Part shown: positions 27,152-35,680 of the stretch, piece by piece
Position numbering within the stretch: position 1 is the first letter of the stretch
How the letters are laid out: the number at the start of each line of letters is the position of its first letter
NCBI GenBank assembly: GCA_023460035.1
Contig: JAEWRN010000021.1
Location: forward strand, 186,001-250,000
Length of the DNA stretch: 64,000 bases
Source of the DNA: Bacillota bacterium
GTDB lineage: Bacteria; Bacillota; Clostridia; Oscillospirales; Ruminococcaceae
Direction of reading: 5' to 3'
Notes under the pieces: generated by a model
Told to the model about the DNA's origin: nothing
What the model saw: the letters and a program-made list of their open reading frames with translations, nothing else
The model's database searches: none
Program-made: the position numbers and the translations under genes

Positions 27152-28276
27152 ATGAAAAAGCTGATTGCACTTGCACTTACCGCAGCCATGATGCTGTCGC
27201 TCGCAGCCTGCTCTACCACAGGGGCAGGGGGCGCTTCCAGCACACCCGCAGCCGCCAGTGTGGCGGCCAGCACCGCCACAACAGGCGGTAAAAAAGTGGG
27301 TATTGCAATGCCCACGCAAAGCTCGCAGCGTTGGATCCAGGATGGCAGCAACCTGAAAAGCCAGCTGGAAGCGCTGGGCTACACCGTTGACCTGCAGTAC
27401 GCCGAAGACGACGTGCAGGCACAGGTATCCCAGATTGAAAACATGATCACCTCCGGCGCGAATTGCCTCGTCGTCGCGTCGATCGACTCGCAGGCGCTGG
27501 TGAATGTGCTGGCACAGGCGAAAGACAACGGCATCCCCGTCATCGCATACGACCGCCTGCTGATGGATACCGATGCGGTTTCGTACTACGCCACCTTTGA
27601 TAACTTTGGCGTCGGCGTTGAAATTGCAAAGTATGTAGAAGCGAAGATGGACCTTGCGAACGGCGCCGGCCCGTACAACATCGAGTTCTTTGCGGGCAGC
27701 CCGGACGACAACAACGCGCACCTGTTTAACGACGGCGTGTTCAGCGTGTTGCAGAAATATCTGGACAACGGCCAGCTGGTTTGCCAGAGCGGCCAGACCG
27801 ATTTCGAGCAGACCGCCATCCTGCGCTGGAGCCAGGAAACCGCCCAGAAACGCATGGAAGACCTGCTTGCCGGTTATTACAGCCAGGGCGAAAACGTGGA
27901 CATTGCGCTGTCGATGTTTGACGGCTTCTCTTACGGCATTGCGGCAGCGCTGGAAGGCGCCGGCTACAAGGTGGGCGAGCAATGGCCTGTCATCACCGGG
28001 CAGGACGCCGAGCTGATGGCCTGCAAGAACATTATGTCGGGCAAACAGTCGCAGACAATTTACAAAGACACCCGCGTACTTGCTGAAAAATGTGTCGGCA
28101 TGGTGCAGGCGGTGCTGGAGGGCGGCGAGCCCGAGATCAACGACTCAAAAACCTATAACAACAACGTGAAGGTCGTGCCTTCTTACCTGTGCACCCCGGT
28201 GTCGGTAGACGAGAGCAACCTCAAAGAACTGCTGGTCGATTCCGGCTACTACACTGCCGAGGATTTGGGTCTGTAA
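27152..28276 (+). CDS. chvE: ChvE-type monosaccharide-binding lipoprotein
   Basis: Substrate-binding protein of the multiple monosaccharide ABC importer; the characterised ChvE binds arabinose, galactose, glucose, xylose and related aldoses. Lipobox LAAC (Cys20), then GIAMPTQSSQRWIQDGSNL, DLQYAEDDVQAQVSQIENMI, IAYDRLL, VSYYATFDNFGVGVE and SPDDNNAHLFNDGVF, all typical of ChvE. ATG 27152 is chosen since the upstream open frame covers the promoter; 374 residues. A terminator-like hairpin separates it from the ATPase gene. Confidence 0.92.
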   Translation: MKKLIALALTAAMMLSLAACSTTGAGGASSTPAAASVAASTATTGGKKVGIAMPTQSSQRWIQDGSNLKSQLEALGYTVDLQYAEDDVQAQVSQIENMITSGANCLVVASIDSQALVNVLAQAKDNGIPVIAYDRLLMDTDAVSYYATFDNFGVGVEIAKYVEAKMDLANGAGPYNIEFFAGSPDDNNAHLFNDGVFSVLQKYLDNGQLVCQSGQTDFEQTAILRWSQETAQKRMEDLLAGYYSQGENVDIALSMFDGFSYGIAAALEGAGYKVGEQWPVITGQDAELMACKNIMSGKQSQTIYKDTRVLAEKCVGMVQAVLEGGEPEINDSKTYNNNVKVVPSYLCTPVSVDESNLKELLVDSGYYTAEDLGL

Positions 28277-28285
28277 ACTCAACCG

Positions 28286-28322
28286 AACGGCGGCAGCCTA
28301 GCTGCCGCCGTTCTTGCTTTTT
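28286..28322 (+). terminator. Intercistronic hairpin between chvE and mmsA
   Basis: AACGGCGGCAGC (28286-28297) / GCTGCCGCCGTT (28301-28312) with a CTA loop and a T-rich tail (TTCTTGCTTTTT). Probably a partial terminator or mRNA stabiliser that favours the binding protein. Confidence 0.7.
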
Positions 28323-28361
28323 GGCAGGCAAACACCGGTACCCTGAAAAGGAGGGATTTTT

Positions 28362-29933
28362 TTGGGCGACAATATCCTTGAAATGAAGCATATTGTGAAA
28401 GAATTTGCCAGTGTGCGCGCGCTGGACGATGTGACGCTCACCGTGAAGCGCGGCACCATCCACGCAATCTGCGGCGAAAACGGCGCGGGCAAATCCACAC
28501 TGATGAATGTGCTTTCAGGTATTTACGCTTATGGCAATTACCGCGGAGACATCTACTATAACGACGAGCTGTGCAAGTTTCGCGACATCCGCGACAGCGA
28601 GACAAAGGGCATCGTCATTATTCACCAGGAGCTGGCACTGAGCCCGTACATGTCGATTGCCGAAAACATTTTTTTGGGCAACGAGAAAAAGACCGTCAAA
28701 GGCGTGATTGACTGGAACAAGACCCGCGCAGGTGCGATTGAAGTGCTGCACAAGGTGGGTCTTGAGGGCGAAAGCGTTGATATGCCGGTGGGCGAGCTGG
28801 GCGTGGGCAAACAGCAGCTGGTGGAAATTGCGAAAGCACTGGCCAAAAAGGTGGAGCTGCTGATTTTGGACGAACCCACCGCCTCGCTAAACGACGAGGA
28901 CTCGAAACGCCTGCTGTCGATTATTCGCGGGCTGAAAGAGCATGGCATCACCTGCATTATGATCTCCCACAAGCTGAATGAAATCAATGCCATTGCCGAC
29001 GCGGTGACGGTGATCCGCGACGGCAAGACCATCGAGACGCTGGTGAAAGGGGTAGACGACATCAGCGAAGAACGCATCATCCGCGGTATGGTGGGCCGCG
29101 AGCTGACCAACCGCTACCCGCCGCGCAGCAACACGATTGGCGAAGTGGTGTTTGAGGTGAAAAACTGGAACGTGTTTCACCCCGAGGACAAAACGCGGCA
29201 GGTGATTAAAAATGTGTCGTTCAACCTGCGCCGTGGTGAAGTGGTGGGCTTTGCCGGGCTGATGGGCAGCGGCCGCACCGAGCTTGCCATGAGCCTGTTT
29301 GGCAAGGCGTGGGGCAAAGAGATCAGCGGCACCATCATCAAAGACGGCACCGAGCTGCACCTTGCCAGCGTGAAGGACGCCATCAACAGCGGCCTTGCGT
29401 ATGTCAGCGAGGACCGCAAGAGCTATGGCCTGGTGCTGGGCAACGACGTGAAATGGAACACGACCCTGGCAAGCCTGGACAAGCGCTTTGCCAAGATGAA
29501 TGTGATTAACCAGAACGAAGAGGTTTTGGCCAGCGAGGAATACTGCAAAAAGCTCAACACAAAATGCACGTCCATCGAGCAGCCGGTGGGCAGCCTTTCG
29601 GGCGGTAACCAGCAAAAGGTGGTACTGGCCAAATGGATGCTGTCCGAGCCGGACGTGCTGATTATGGACGAGCCGACCCGCGGTATTGATGTCGGCGCCA
29701 AATACGAAATTTATACGATCATCAACGAGCTCGCGGCAAGCGGGAAATCGGTTATCGTGATCTCCTCAGAGATGCCGGAGCTGCTCGGCACCTGCGACCG
29801 CGTCTACGTGCTGAGCGAAGGCGAAATTGCGGGCGAATTGCACAGAGACGAGCTCTCCCAGGAAGCCATCATGAAGCTCATCATGAACCATATTGGAAGG
29901 GAGAAAAAACAACATGAACAGCAAGTTGGGTAA
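28362..29933 (+). CDS. mmsA: Multiple-monosaccharide ABC transporter ATPase (MmsA/GguA type)
   Basis: Duplicated ABC ATPase of the sugar-import class, 523 residues. First domain: Walker A GENGAGKSTLMNVLSG, signature VGELGVGKQQLVEIAKAL, Walker B LLILDEPTASLN. Second domain: GLMGSGRTELAMSLFG (degenerate Walker A as usual), LSGGNQQKVVLAKW, VLIMDEPTRGIDVGAKYEIY. The start appears to be TTG at 28362, seven bases after a perfect AAGGAGG; the next in-frame ATG (28383) has no ribosome site. The 3' end overlaps mmsB by 20 bases. Confidence 0.92.
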   Translation: MGDNILEMKHIVKEFASVRALDDVTLTVKRGTIHAICGENGAGKSTLMNVLSGIYAYGNYRGDIYYNDELCKFRDIRDSETKGIVIIHQELALSPYMSIAENIFLGNEKKTVKGVIDWNKTRAGAIEVLHKVGLEGESVDMPVGELGVGKQQLVEIAKALAKKVELLILDEPTASLNDEDSKRLLSIIRGLKEHGITCIMISHKLNEINAIADAVTVIRDGKTIETLVKGVDDISEERIIRGMVGRELTNRYPPRSNTIGEVVFEVKNWNVFHPEDKTRQVIKNVSFNLRRGEVVGFAGLMGSGRTELAMSLFGKAWGKEISGTIIKDGTELHLASVKDAINSGLAYVSEDRKSYGLVLGNDVKWNTTLASLDKRFAKMNVINQNEEVLASEEYCKKLNTKCTSIEQPVGSLSGGNQQKVVLAKWMLSEPDVLIMDEPTRGIDVGAKYEIYTIINELAASGKSVIVISSEMPELLGTCDRVYVLSEGEIAGELHRDELSQEAIMKLIMNHIGREKKQHEQQVG

Positions 29934-31086
29934 AAGGGCCGGTATCAACTTAAAACAGTACGGCATGGGCATTGCCCTGATTGTCATTTTCCTCGTGTTC
30001 AGCGTGTTGTCAAGCGGTAAAAACTTTACCCCGATGAACATCAACAACCTTGTGATGCAGAACAGCTACGTCGTCATTCTGGCGGTGGGCATGCTGCTGG
30101 CCATCATCACCGGCAACGTGGACCTTTCGGTCGGCTCGGTCGTCGCCTTTGTGGGCGCGTCCTCTGCCATTATGATTTTAGACTGGGGGCTGCCCATCGG
30201 TGTGGTGGTGCTGCTTTCGCTGGCACTGGGGCTGGTCATCGGCATGTGGCAGGGCTTTTTTATCGCCTACCTCGGCGTGCCGCCCTTTATCGTGACGCTG
30301 GCCAACATGCTGATTTTCCGCGGTCTTACCATGGTGGCGCTGCAGGGCCAGACCAAAGGCCCGCTGCCCACCAGCTACACCATCATCGGTGCGGGCTACC
30401 TGCCCACCTATTCGGTGAAAATCGGCAACACGTCGGTGGAACTGTTTGCACTGCTGGCCGGTATTTTGGGCGCGGTGCTGATGATTTTCAACGAGTTTAA
30501 AACCATTCGCACCAAAAAGCATTACGGGTTTGAAACGGCACCGCTGTGGCAAACCGCCGCAAAGCTGGTCGTGATTACGCTGTTGCTGAACTTTTTCACC
30601 TATAAGCTGGCGGTGTACAAGGGCCTGCCGTTTGTACTGGCCATTATGCTGGCTCTGATTTTGGTGTACACCTTTGTCACCCAGCGCATGGTCATTGGCC
30701 GGCAGGTGTACGCGGTGGGTGGCAACGCCAAGGCGGCCGCGCTGTCCGGCATCAAAACCAAAAAGGTGATGTTCTGGGTCTATGCCAACATGGGGCTGCT
30801 TGCGGCACTGGCCGGCGTGGTGCTGTCTGCCCGCAATGCTTCGGCCACACCAAAGGCCGGCGATGGGTTTGAGCTGGATGCCATCGCCTCGTGCTACATT
30901 GGCGGTGCTTCGGCTTACGGCGGCACCGGCACCGTGGTGGGCGCCGTTATCGGTGCGCTGATTATGGGTATTTTGAACAACGGCATGTCGCTGATTGGCT
31001 GGAGCGTCGATATCCAGCGTGTGATTAAGGGCCTTGTGCTGCTGGGCGCTGTCACCATCGACCTGCTGAGCAAAAAGCGGAAATAA
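29914..31086 (+). CDS. mmsB: Multiple-monosaccharide ABC transporter permease (MmsB/GguB type)
   Basis: RbsC/BPD_transp_2 family permease, 390 residues, longer than typical ribose permeases (about 320), as expected for the GguB/MmsB subgroup. Features: NLVMQNSYVVILAVGMLLAIITGNVDLSVGSVVAF, GVPPFIVTLANMLIFRGL and ASCYIGGASAYGGTGTV. ATG 29914 with GGAAGGGAG upstream is chosen; an in-frame TTG seven codons earlier lies over the ribosome site. Confidence 0.92.
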   Translation: MNSKLGKRAGINLKQYGMGIALIVIFLVFSVLSSGKNFTPMNINNLVMQNSYVVILAVGMLLAIITGNVDLSVGSVVAFVGASSAIMILDWGLPIGVVVLLSLALGLVIGMWQGFFIAYLGVPPFIVTLANMLIFRGLTMVALQGQTKGPLPTSYTIIGAGYLPTYSVKIGNTSVELFALLAGILGAVLMIFNEFKTIRTKKHYGFETAPLWQTAAKLVVITLLLNFFTYKLAVYKGLPFVLAIMLALILVYTFVTQRMVIGRQVYAVGGNAKAAALSGIKTKKVMFWVYANMGLLAALAGVVLSARNASATPKAGDGFELDAIASCYIGGASAYGGTGTVVGAVIGALIMGILNNGMSLIGWSVDIQRVIKGLVLLGAVTIDLLSKKRK

Positions 31087-31125
31087 GGTGAACTGGGCTT
31101 AGCAGGGCGGAAAGGCGGTGGAGGG

Positions 31126-32214
31126 ATGGAAACGCAGACCCCAAAATACAGGGTGCTTGCCGGGTGGATCAAAGAACGCATTCAAAATGGCGAGATTCTG
31201 CCGGGGGAACGCTTTTATTCTGAAAACGAGCTGGGTGAGATGTTTGGCATTTCGCGCCAGACGGTGCGGCAGGCCATTACACTGCTGCAGGCCGAAGGGT
31301 ATGTGCAGGGGCGCCGCGGCAGCGGCACCTATGTGACCTACCGGCCGGAGGTGGCACCCGCCCGCACGATGACCATTGGGGTCATTTCGACCTATGTGGA
31401 CGACTACATTTTCCCGCCCATCATCCGCGGCATTGGCAAAACACTGAGCAAAAATGGCTATTCCATGCAGCTGGTGTTTACGCTGAACAAGGTGGAAAAC
31501 GAAACTCGCGCGCTGAAAAGCATGCTGGAGCGCGGGGTGGACGGCGTGATTGCCGAGCCCACCAAAAGCGGCCTGCCAAACCCGAATATTGAATTGTATC
31601 GCCAGCTGGCCGAGCGGCAGATACCGGTGATTTTTTTCAACGCCTATTACCCCGGCCTTGCGCTGCCCCATGTGGCGCTGGACGACAAGGCGGCGGGCAA
31701 GGTGGCCACCCAGCGGCTCATCCGCGCGGGGCACCGCAAAATTGCCGCCATTTTTCAAAGCGACGATTTGCAGGGTCACCTGCGGTATGCCGGGTATTTG
31801 GAAGCGCTGATGGAAAACGGCATTGACATGAACGCAAACCGTGTGCTGTGGTTTGCAACCGAGGACCTTGCCAGCCTGTTTGTGGACGAAACGCGCATTT
31901 TGCGCCGCATGGAGGGCGCCAGTGCCGTGATTTGCTACAACGACCAGGTGGCCTTACGCCTGCTGGCGGTGCTGGCGAAAAACGGCATAAAGGTGCCGCG
32001 GGATTTGTCGGTCGTCAGTGTGGATAATTCGGTGCTGGCCGAGCACAGCACCCCGCCGCTGACCTCGGTGAACCACCCGAAAGAGGTGCTGGGTAAGGCG
32101 GTGGCGGAAAACCTGCTGCGGCGCATTGAAAACCCGGCCTATGATGCCAGCACAGAATTTGAGGCAAAGCTGGTAGAGCGCGACTCGGTGCGCCAGCTAG
32201 ACCCTAAACCATAA
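31126..32214 (+). CDS. GntR/LacI-hybrid transcriptional regulator, AraR-like
   Basis: 362 residues. N-terminal GntR winged helix (about 1-72): YRVLAGWIKERIQNGEILPG, SENELGEMFGISRQTVRQAITLLQAEGYV and GRRGSGTYV. C-terminal LacI-type sugar-binding domain (about 80-360): IGVISTYVDDYIFPPIIRGI, ALPHVALDDKAAGKVATQRLI, AVICYNDQVALRLL, SVVSVDNSVLAEHSTPPLTSV. This domain combination is that of AraR, an arabinose-responsive repressor. As the last gene of the transporter operon it probably regulates it. The inducer could be arabinose or another sugar taken by the ChvE system. Confidence 0.88.
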   Translation: METQTPKYRVLAGWIKERIQNGEILPGERFYSENELGEMFGISRQTVRQAITLLQAEGYVQGRRGSGTYVTYRPEVAPARTMTIGVISTYVDDYIFPPIIRGIGKTLSKNGYSMQLVFTLNKVENETRALKSMLERGVDGVIAEPTKSGLPNPNIELYRQLAERQIPVIFFNAYYPGLALPHVALDDKAAGKVATQRLIRAGHRKIAAIFQSDDLQGHLRYAGYLEALMENGIDMNANRVLWFATEDLASLFVDETRILRRMEGASAVICYNDQVALRLLAVLAKNGIKVPRDLSVVSVDNSVLAEHSTPPLTSVNHPKEVLGKAVAENLLRRIENPAYDASTEFEAKLVERDSVRQLDPKP

Positions 32215-32225
32215 CAAACAACAAA

Positions 32226-32265
32226 AAACAGGGGTACGCCAAAACTGGCGTACCCCTGTTTTTTA
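32226..32265. terminator. Bidirectional terminator between araR-like gene and the AEC transporter
   Basis: AAACAGGGGTACGCC (32226-32240) / GGCGTACCCCTGTTT (32247-32261); T residues follow on the plus strand and A residues precede, so it can serve both the plus-strand sugar operon and the minus-strand transporter gene. Confidence 0.85.
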
Positions 32266-32373
32266 ATATGGTGCGGCCGTAAAAAGCAGGCCGTATTTTT
32301 GCTTTTTATACCGCCCGCGGCGCACACAAACGGCATGCCGCACCGGGCAAGCGTGGGGTGCCGGCCGCTGCGC

Positions 32374-33315
32374 TTAGGCCACCCGGCTGTAGGCGGCAAT
32401 GGCCACAAACAGCACAATGGCGAGCAGAGTGTCCATGGAGAGCGTTGTCGAAATATACTCCCCGTCCTTGCCCACGTCGGCAAACAGCGGGATGACAAAC
32501 GGTGCGGGCAGCGCGAAGATGAGCATCAGCGCAAGCTGCAGGTTTTTGTCAAACGGGGTCAGGCTGAAAATGGCAAACGAAGCGACGGCCAGCAGCACCG
32601 CCATTACAACCAGCCGCAGCACCATGGTGATGGCCACCGGGCGCAGCAGGCTTTTTTTAAACGACAGCTCGTACCCCACGATGATTAAAATCACCCCGGC
32701 GGTCGGCGCCGTGATAAAGCTGATGAGCGATGTAAAAATACTGCCGACGGGGGAGGCGACCACCAGCGCACCAAGCCCGGTGGCCCCCAGCAGCATACCC
32801 AGCAGCATGCCCAAAAAGGGTTTTTTCGTCAGCATGTTGCGCAAAATAGTCTTTGGCGTCATCTGCTGGCCGTCCGCGGCCCCCAGTGCCGCAAGGTAAA
32901 TGGTATAGGCAAACATCGTCTGCCCAATGTCCACCATGGCAAAGGTAGAAAGGCCCTGCGCGCCCACCAGTAGGGTGTACAGCGCATAGCCCAGCATACC
33001 GGCTTCAAAGCAGGCCATTAAAAAGGGCATCAACCTGCCGTATGGCTTTGCCAGCGGGCGCAGTGCAAAGCCCGCCGCCAGCGCCGCGCCGGAGACGACA
33101 TACATGACCACGAATACCAGCACAAGCCGCAGGTTATACTGCGCGCTGAGAAACGCGTTGAACAGCACGACCGGCAGCGTGATGTCGCCGATTAGTGCCT
33201 TCAGCCCGGCGAGGCCCTTTTCGTCAAACAACCGCCGCTTGTTGCATAAAAAGCCAAGGCCGATCATGACTAAAACAGGCAACACCATTTCGACAATTTC
33301 TAAAAAAGCTGTCAT
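32374..33315 (-). CDS. Auxin efflux carrier (AEC) family transporter
   Basis: 313-residue membrane protein with about ten hydrophobic segments in two halves. Family blocks: LPVLVMIGLGFLCNKRRLFDEKGL at the N-terminus, PLLFADVGK-like LPAPFVIPLFADVGKDGEY near the C-terminus. AEC carriers move organic acids (malate, malonate) or, in plants, auxin; substrate unknown here. ATG 33315 follows GGGGTG; a longer in-frame start exists at 33357 but lies in the upstream terminator. It follows lsrF on the same strand but behind a terminator, so it may be reached only by read-through or from a weak promoter that I cannot see. Export or import of AI-2 related metabolites is possible but unproven. Confidence 0.85.
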   Translation of the reverse strand: MTAFLEIVEMVLPVLVMIGLGFLCNKRRLFDEKGLAGLKALIGDITLPVVLFNAFLSAQYNLRLVLVFVVMYVVSGAALAAGFALRPLAKPYGRLMPFLMACFEAGMLGYALYTLLVGAQGLSTFAMVDIGQTMFAYTIYLAALGAADGQQMTPKTILRNMLTKKPFLGMLLGMLLGATGLGALVVASPVGSIFTSLISFITAPTAGVILIIVGYELSFKKSLLRPVAITMVLRLVVMAVLLAVASFAIFSLTPFDKNLQLALMLIFALPAPFVIPLFADVGKDGEYISTTLSMDTLLAIVLFVAIAAYSRVA

Positions 33316-33355
33316 TGTTTCACCCCTGTTTGAATACGCTTTTAATTTATTGCCC

Positions 33356-33387
33356 AAAAAAGGGCAGGCCCCGCCGGGCCTGCCCTT
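33356..33387 (-). terminator. Terminator after lsrF (minus strand)
   Basis: AAGGGCAGGCCC / GGGCCTGCCCTT stem (33360-33371 and 33376-33387) with a four-base loop; read on the minus strand it ends in six T residues (33361-33356). Confidence 0.8.
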
Positions 33388-33401
33388 GGTAGACGCACAA
33401 A

Positions 33402-34280
33402 TTAGTGAATGGCGTCCTGATAGAACTCGAATGCTTCCTTGTCGGTAGCGCCCTCATGCACGATTTTGCGAATCGCGGCAGCCATTTCGGTGGGGTGCTC
33501 GCTCTGGAAGATGTTGCGGCCCATGTCAAGGCCGTGTGCACCTTCGCTAATTGCGTGGTAGGCAAGGGTCAGTGCCTCGTCTTCAGGCAGCTTTTTGCCG
33601 CCGGCGACCACGATGGGCACCGGGCAGGCTGCGACCACTTCTTCAAAGTTTTCGCAGTAATAGGTTTTGATGATGTTGGCGCCCAGCTCGGCAACAATGC
33701 GGGTCGCCAGCTTGAAGAAGCGGTCGGTGCGCTCCATCTGCTTGCCAACGGCCACAACGCCCATGGTGGGGATGCTGTACCGCAGGCCGGTGTTGACAAC
33801 CTTAGAAAGGTTATCAAGGCTGGACAGTTCGCCGTCGGCGCCGACAAAGGTCTGCACCGCCATGCAATCGGCGTTCATGCGAATCGCGTCCTCAATGTTA
33901 ACGGCAACCACTTCGTGCGAAAGGTCGTCGTCCACCATCGAAGAGCCCGAGGTCACGCGCAGTGCGATTGATTTGCCGCACTCTGGCAGCACGCTGCTGC
34001 GCAGGGCGCCGCGGGTGCCCATCAGCACATCCACGCTGCCCAGCAGTTTTGGGATAATGAGGTCCAACCGCTCAAGACCCGCGGTGGAGCCCATGAAATA
34101 ACCGTGGTCAAATGCGAACATCACGGTATTGCCGCTCTTCGGGTCGAAAATGTTGGACAGGTGCTTTTTCATGCCCCAGTCAAGGCTGTTTGCACCCTTT
34201 ACGTGAAAACTTCCCTGTGTCGCGAACGGTACCCCCACGTGGTAGTCCTTTGCGACCTTCAGTCCATCTTTGTCAGCCAT
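33402..34280 (-). CDS. lsrF: LsrF, 3-hydroxy-5-phosphonooxypentane-2,4-dione thiolase
   Basis: DeoC/FbaB-type class I aldolase-fold enzyme that in Escherichia coli splits the phospho-AI-2 product with CoA into acetyl-CoA and dihydroxyacetone phosphate. Identity is clear from NSLDWGMKKHLSNIFDPKSG, MFAFDHGYFMGSTAGLER, the active lysine in NIIKTYYCENF (Lys205), CPVPIVVAGGKKLPEDEAL and GLDMGRNIFQSEHP. 292 residues against 291 in E. coli. Start with GAAGGAGG upstream. Last gene of the lsr transport operon; a terminator follows, and there is no lsrG after it. Confidence 0.94.
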   Translation of the reverse strand: MADKDGLKVAKDYHVGVPFATQGSFHVKGANSLDWGMKKHLSNIFDPKSGNTVMFAFDHGYFMGSTAGLERLDLIIPKLLGSVDVLMGTRGALRSSVLPECGKSIALRVTSGSSMVDDDLSHEVVAVNIEDAIRMNADCMAVQTFVGADGELSSLDNLSKVVNTGLRYSIPTMGVVAVGKQMERTDRFFKLATRIVAELGANIIKTYYCENFEEVVAACPVPIVVAGGKKLPEDEALTLAYHAISEGAHGLDMGRNIFQSEHPTEMAAAIRKIVHEGATDKEAFEFYQDAIH

Positions 34281-34340
34281 AAATACCTGCCTCCTTCAAA
34301 TGATGAGAAACGGTTTGGTTGCGCAGCAGGTTTGCTCCGC

Positions 34341-34380
34341 TCCTGTGAGAGCGGGAGAGAGGGCTCCCGCTCTCACAGGA
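34341..34380 (-). repeat. Large hairpin between lsrB and lsrF
   Basis: Seventeen-base-pair perfect inverted repeat (arms 34341-34357 and 34364-34380, TCCTGTGAGAGCGGGAG) with a six-base loop, inside a longer region where flanking GAGCAGG/CCTGCTC sequences can extend the fold. No T-run on the minus strand, so more likely an mRNA-stabilising or processing structure at the 3' end of lsrB than a terminator. Confidence 0.7.
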
Positions 34381-34457
34381 CCGGAGCAGGCCGCCCTTTT
34401 GGGCAACCTGCTCTCGGTTCTGTATACGGCACCCGGCTGGGTGCTGTAAGAGTTTAA

Positions 34458-35594
34458 TTAGAAGTCGTAGTTGTTCATGTTGTCCTGCGTGAACACCAGG
34501 CGCTCGGGCATCAGCACGACGCCGTTGTTGGTTGCACCAGTCTCCTGGCCGGGAACCAGCACGTCGTTCGGCATGATCTCAACAGTGCCGATGCTGGGGA
34601 TTTCGACCTTGTCGCCAACCTTAACGGTGTTGCCAGCTGCGAGGTAAGCTGCGAGGTAGCAGCCCATAGCACCCTGCACGCCGCAATCCCACAGGCCCCA
34701 GCGCTCGATAACGCCGGCAGCGCAGTAGTCTTTAATGGACATCGGGGAAGCAAAACCGGTGATGGTGACGTCTTTCGCGGTCAGGCCGGCGTTCTGTGCA
34801 GCTTTGCACTGGCCGGGCAGAGCGGTCGAGTCGTTGCAGATGATCAGGTCGATGTCGGGGTGAGCTTCGAGGATGGAAGCGCCAACCGAAACAGCCTTCT
34901 CAGCGTCCTGCTCGGAGTAGTAGTTGTCCGGGGCAACGTTGACCCAGTTGGGGTACTTCTCGGCGATGTAAGCTTCGCCTGCAACCTGCCAAGAGTTCTG
35001 GTCGGCAACGGTTGCCTGCGAGTAATGCCAGCAGTAGTTGACGGCGTCTTTGGTGACATCCACGCCACGGTTGGTCAGCGCCTCGGCGCCCATGTCAACC
35101 AGCATCTGGCCAAGGATCTCAGGGGTGCCCTGCGAAACCATCAGCGAGCGGGCGTCGGGGGAAACGTCGGAGTCCCAGGTGCAAACGGTCATGCCCTGCT
35201 CAATGGCGCTCTTCAGTGCGTCATCAAGGCCGGTTGCGTCAACCGAAGAAATGCAGATGGCGTCGGCGCCGCTTGCGACGGCGTTGTTGACGACCTGAAC
35301 TTCATCGGCAACCGCTGCGTTCGGGCTGCCCTGATAATCCACGGTGAAGCCCCAGTCTTTCGAATACTTCTGAGCGCCGTTGTTGGCGGACTCGAAGAAG
35401 GCGTTACCGGTCAGCTTCGGGATGAAGACGACGGTTTTGCCCGACAGATCACCACCGGTGGTGGCTGCAGCCGAGCTGCTGCCGGCAGCTGCCGGGGCGC
35501 TGGAAGCGCTCGCCGTGCTGGACGAGCTGCCGCCGCAGGCGACCAGAGAAAGGGCCATGGTTGCGGCAAGTGCAAGTGAAAGAACTTTTTTCAT
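34458..35594 (-). CDS. lsrB: LsrB, AI-2 binding lipoprotein
   Basis: Extracellular receptor for autoinducer-2, 378 residues. Lipobox LVAC (Cys20), then VVFIPKLTGNAFFESANNGAQ, VQVVNNAVASGADAI, TVCTWDSD, SQGTPEILGQMLVDM, TVADQNSWQVAGEAYI and the C-terminal VVLMPERLVFTQDN, co-linear with enterobacterial LsrB. Of the six AI-2 contacts known in Salmonella LsrB, the Lys (Lys60), the Asp of WDSD and the Asp-Gln pair (Asp198, Gln199) are kept; the Pro220/Ala222 positions appear as Asn254 and Ser256. Start ATG 35594 follows AGGAGG; an upstream in-frame start at 35642 lacks a site. Confidence 0.92.
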   Translation of the reverse strand: MKKVLSLALAATMALSLVACGGSSSSTASASSAPAAAGSSSAAATTGGDLSGKTVVFIPKLTGNAFFESANNGAQKYSKDWGFTVDYQGSPNAAVADEVQVVNNAVASGADAICISSVDATGLDDALKSAIEQGMTVCTWDSDVSPDARSLMVSQGTPEILGQMLVDMGAEALTNRGVDVTKDAVNYCWHYSQATVADQNSWQVAGEAYIAEKYPNWVNVAPDNYYSEQDAEKAVSVGASILEAHPDIDLIICNDSTALPGQCKAAQNAGLTAKDVTITGFASPMSIKDYCAAGVIERWGLWDCGVQGAMGCYLAAYLAAGNTVKVGDKVEIPSIGTVEIMPNDVLVPGQETGATNNGVVLMPERLVFTQDNMNNYDF

Positions 35595-35615
35595 ACGAAA
35601 ACCTCCTAATAGTCT

Positions 35616-35655
35616 TATATTTGCAAAGCCGAGCGAATTCACGGCTTCAAATATA
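35616..35655 (-). repeat. Hairpin upstream of lsrB
   Basis: TATATTTGCAAAGCCG (35616-35631) pairs with CGGCTTCAAATATA (35642-35655) apart from a two-base bulge. It lies in the lsrD-lsrB gap, just 5' of the lsrB ribosome site, mirroring the hairpin on the 3' side. Confidence 0.65.
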
Positions 35656-35680
35656 CAAATATACGCGTAGGATAGGCCAC

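Noticed and set aside
33360..33387. Hairpin downstream of lsrF read as a repeat element
   Set aside because: On the minus strand it ends in T6 and is best explained as the lsr operon terminator.
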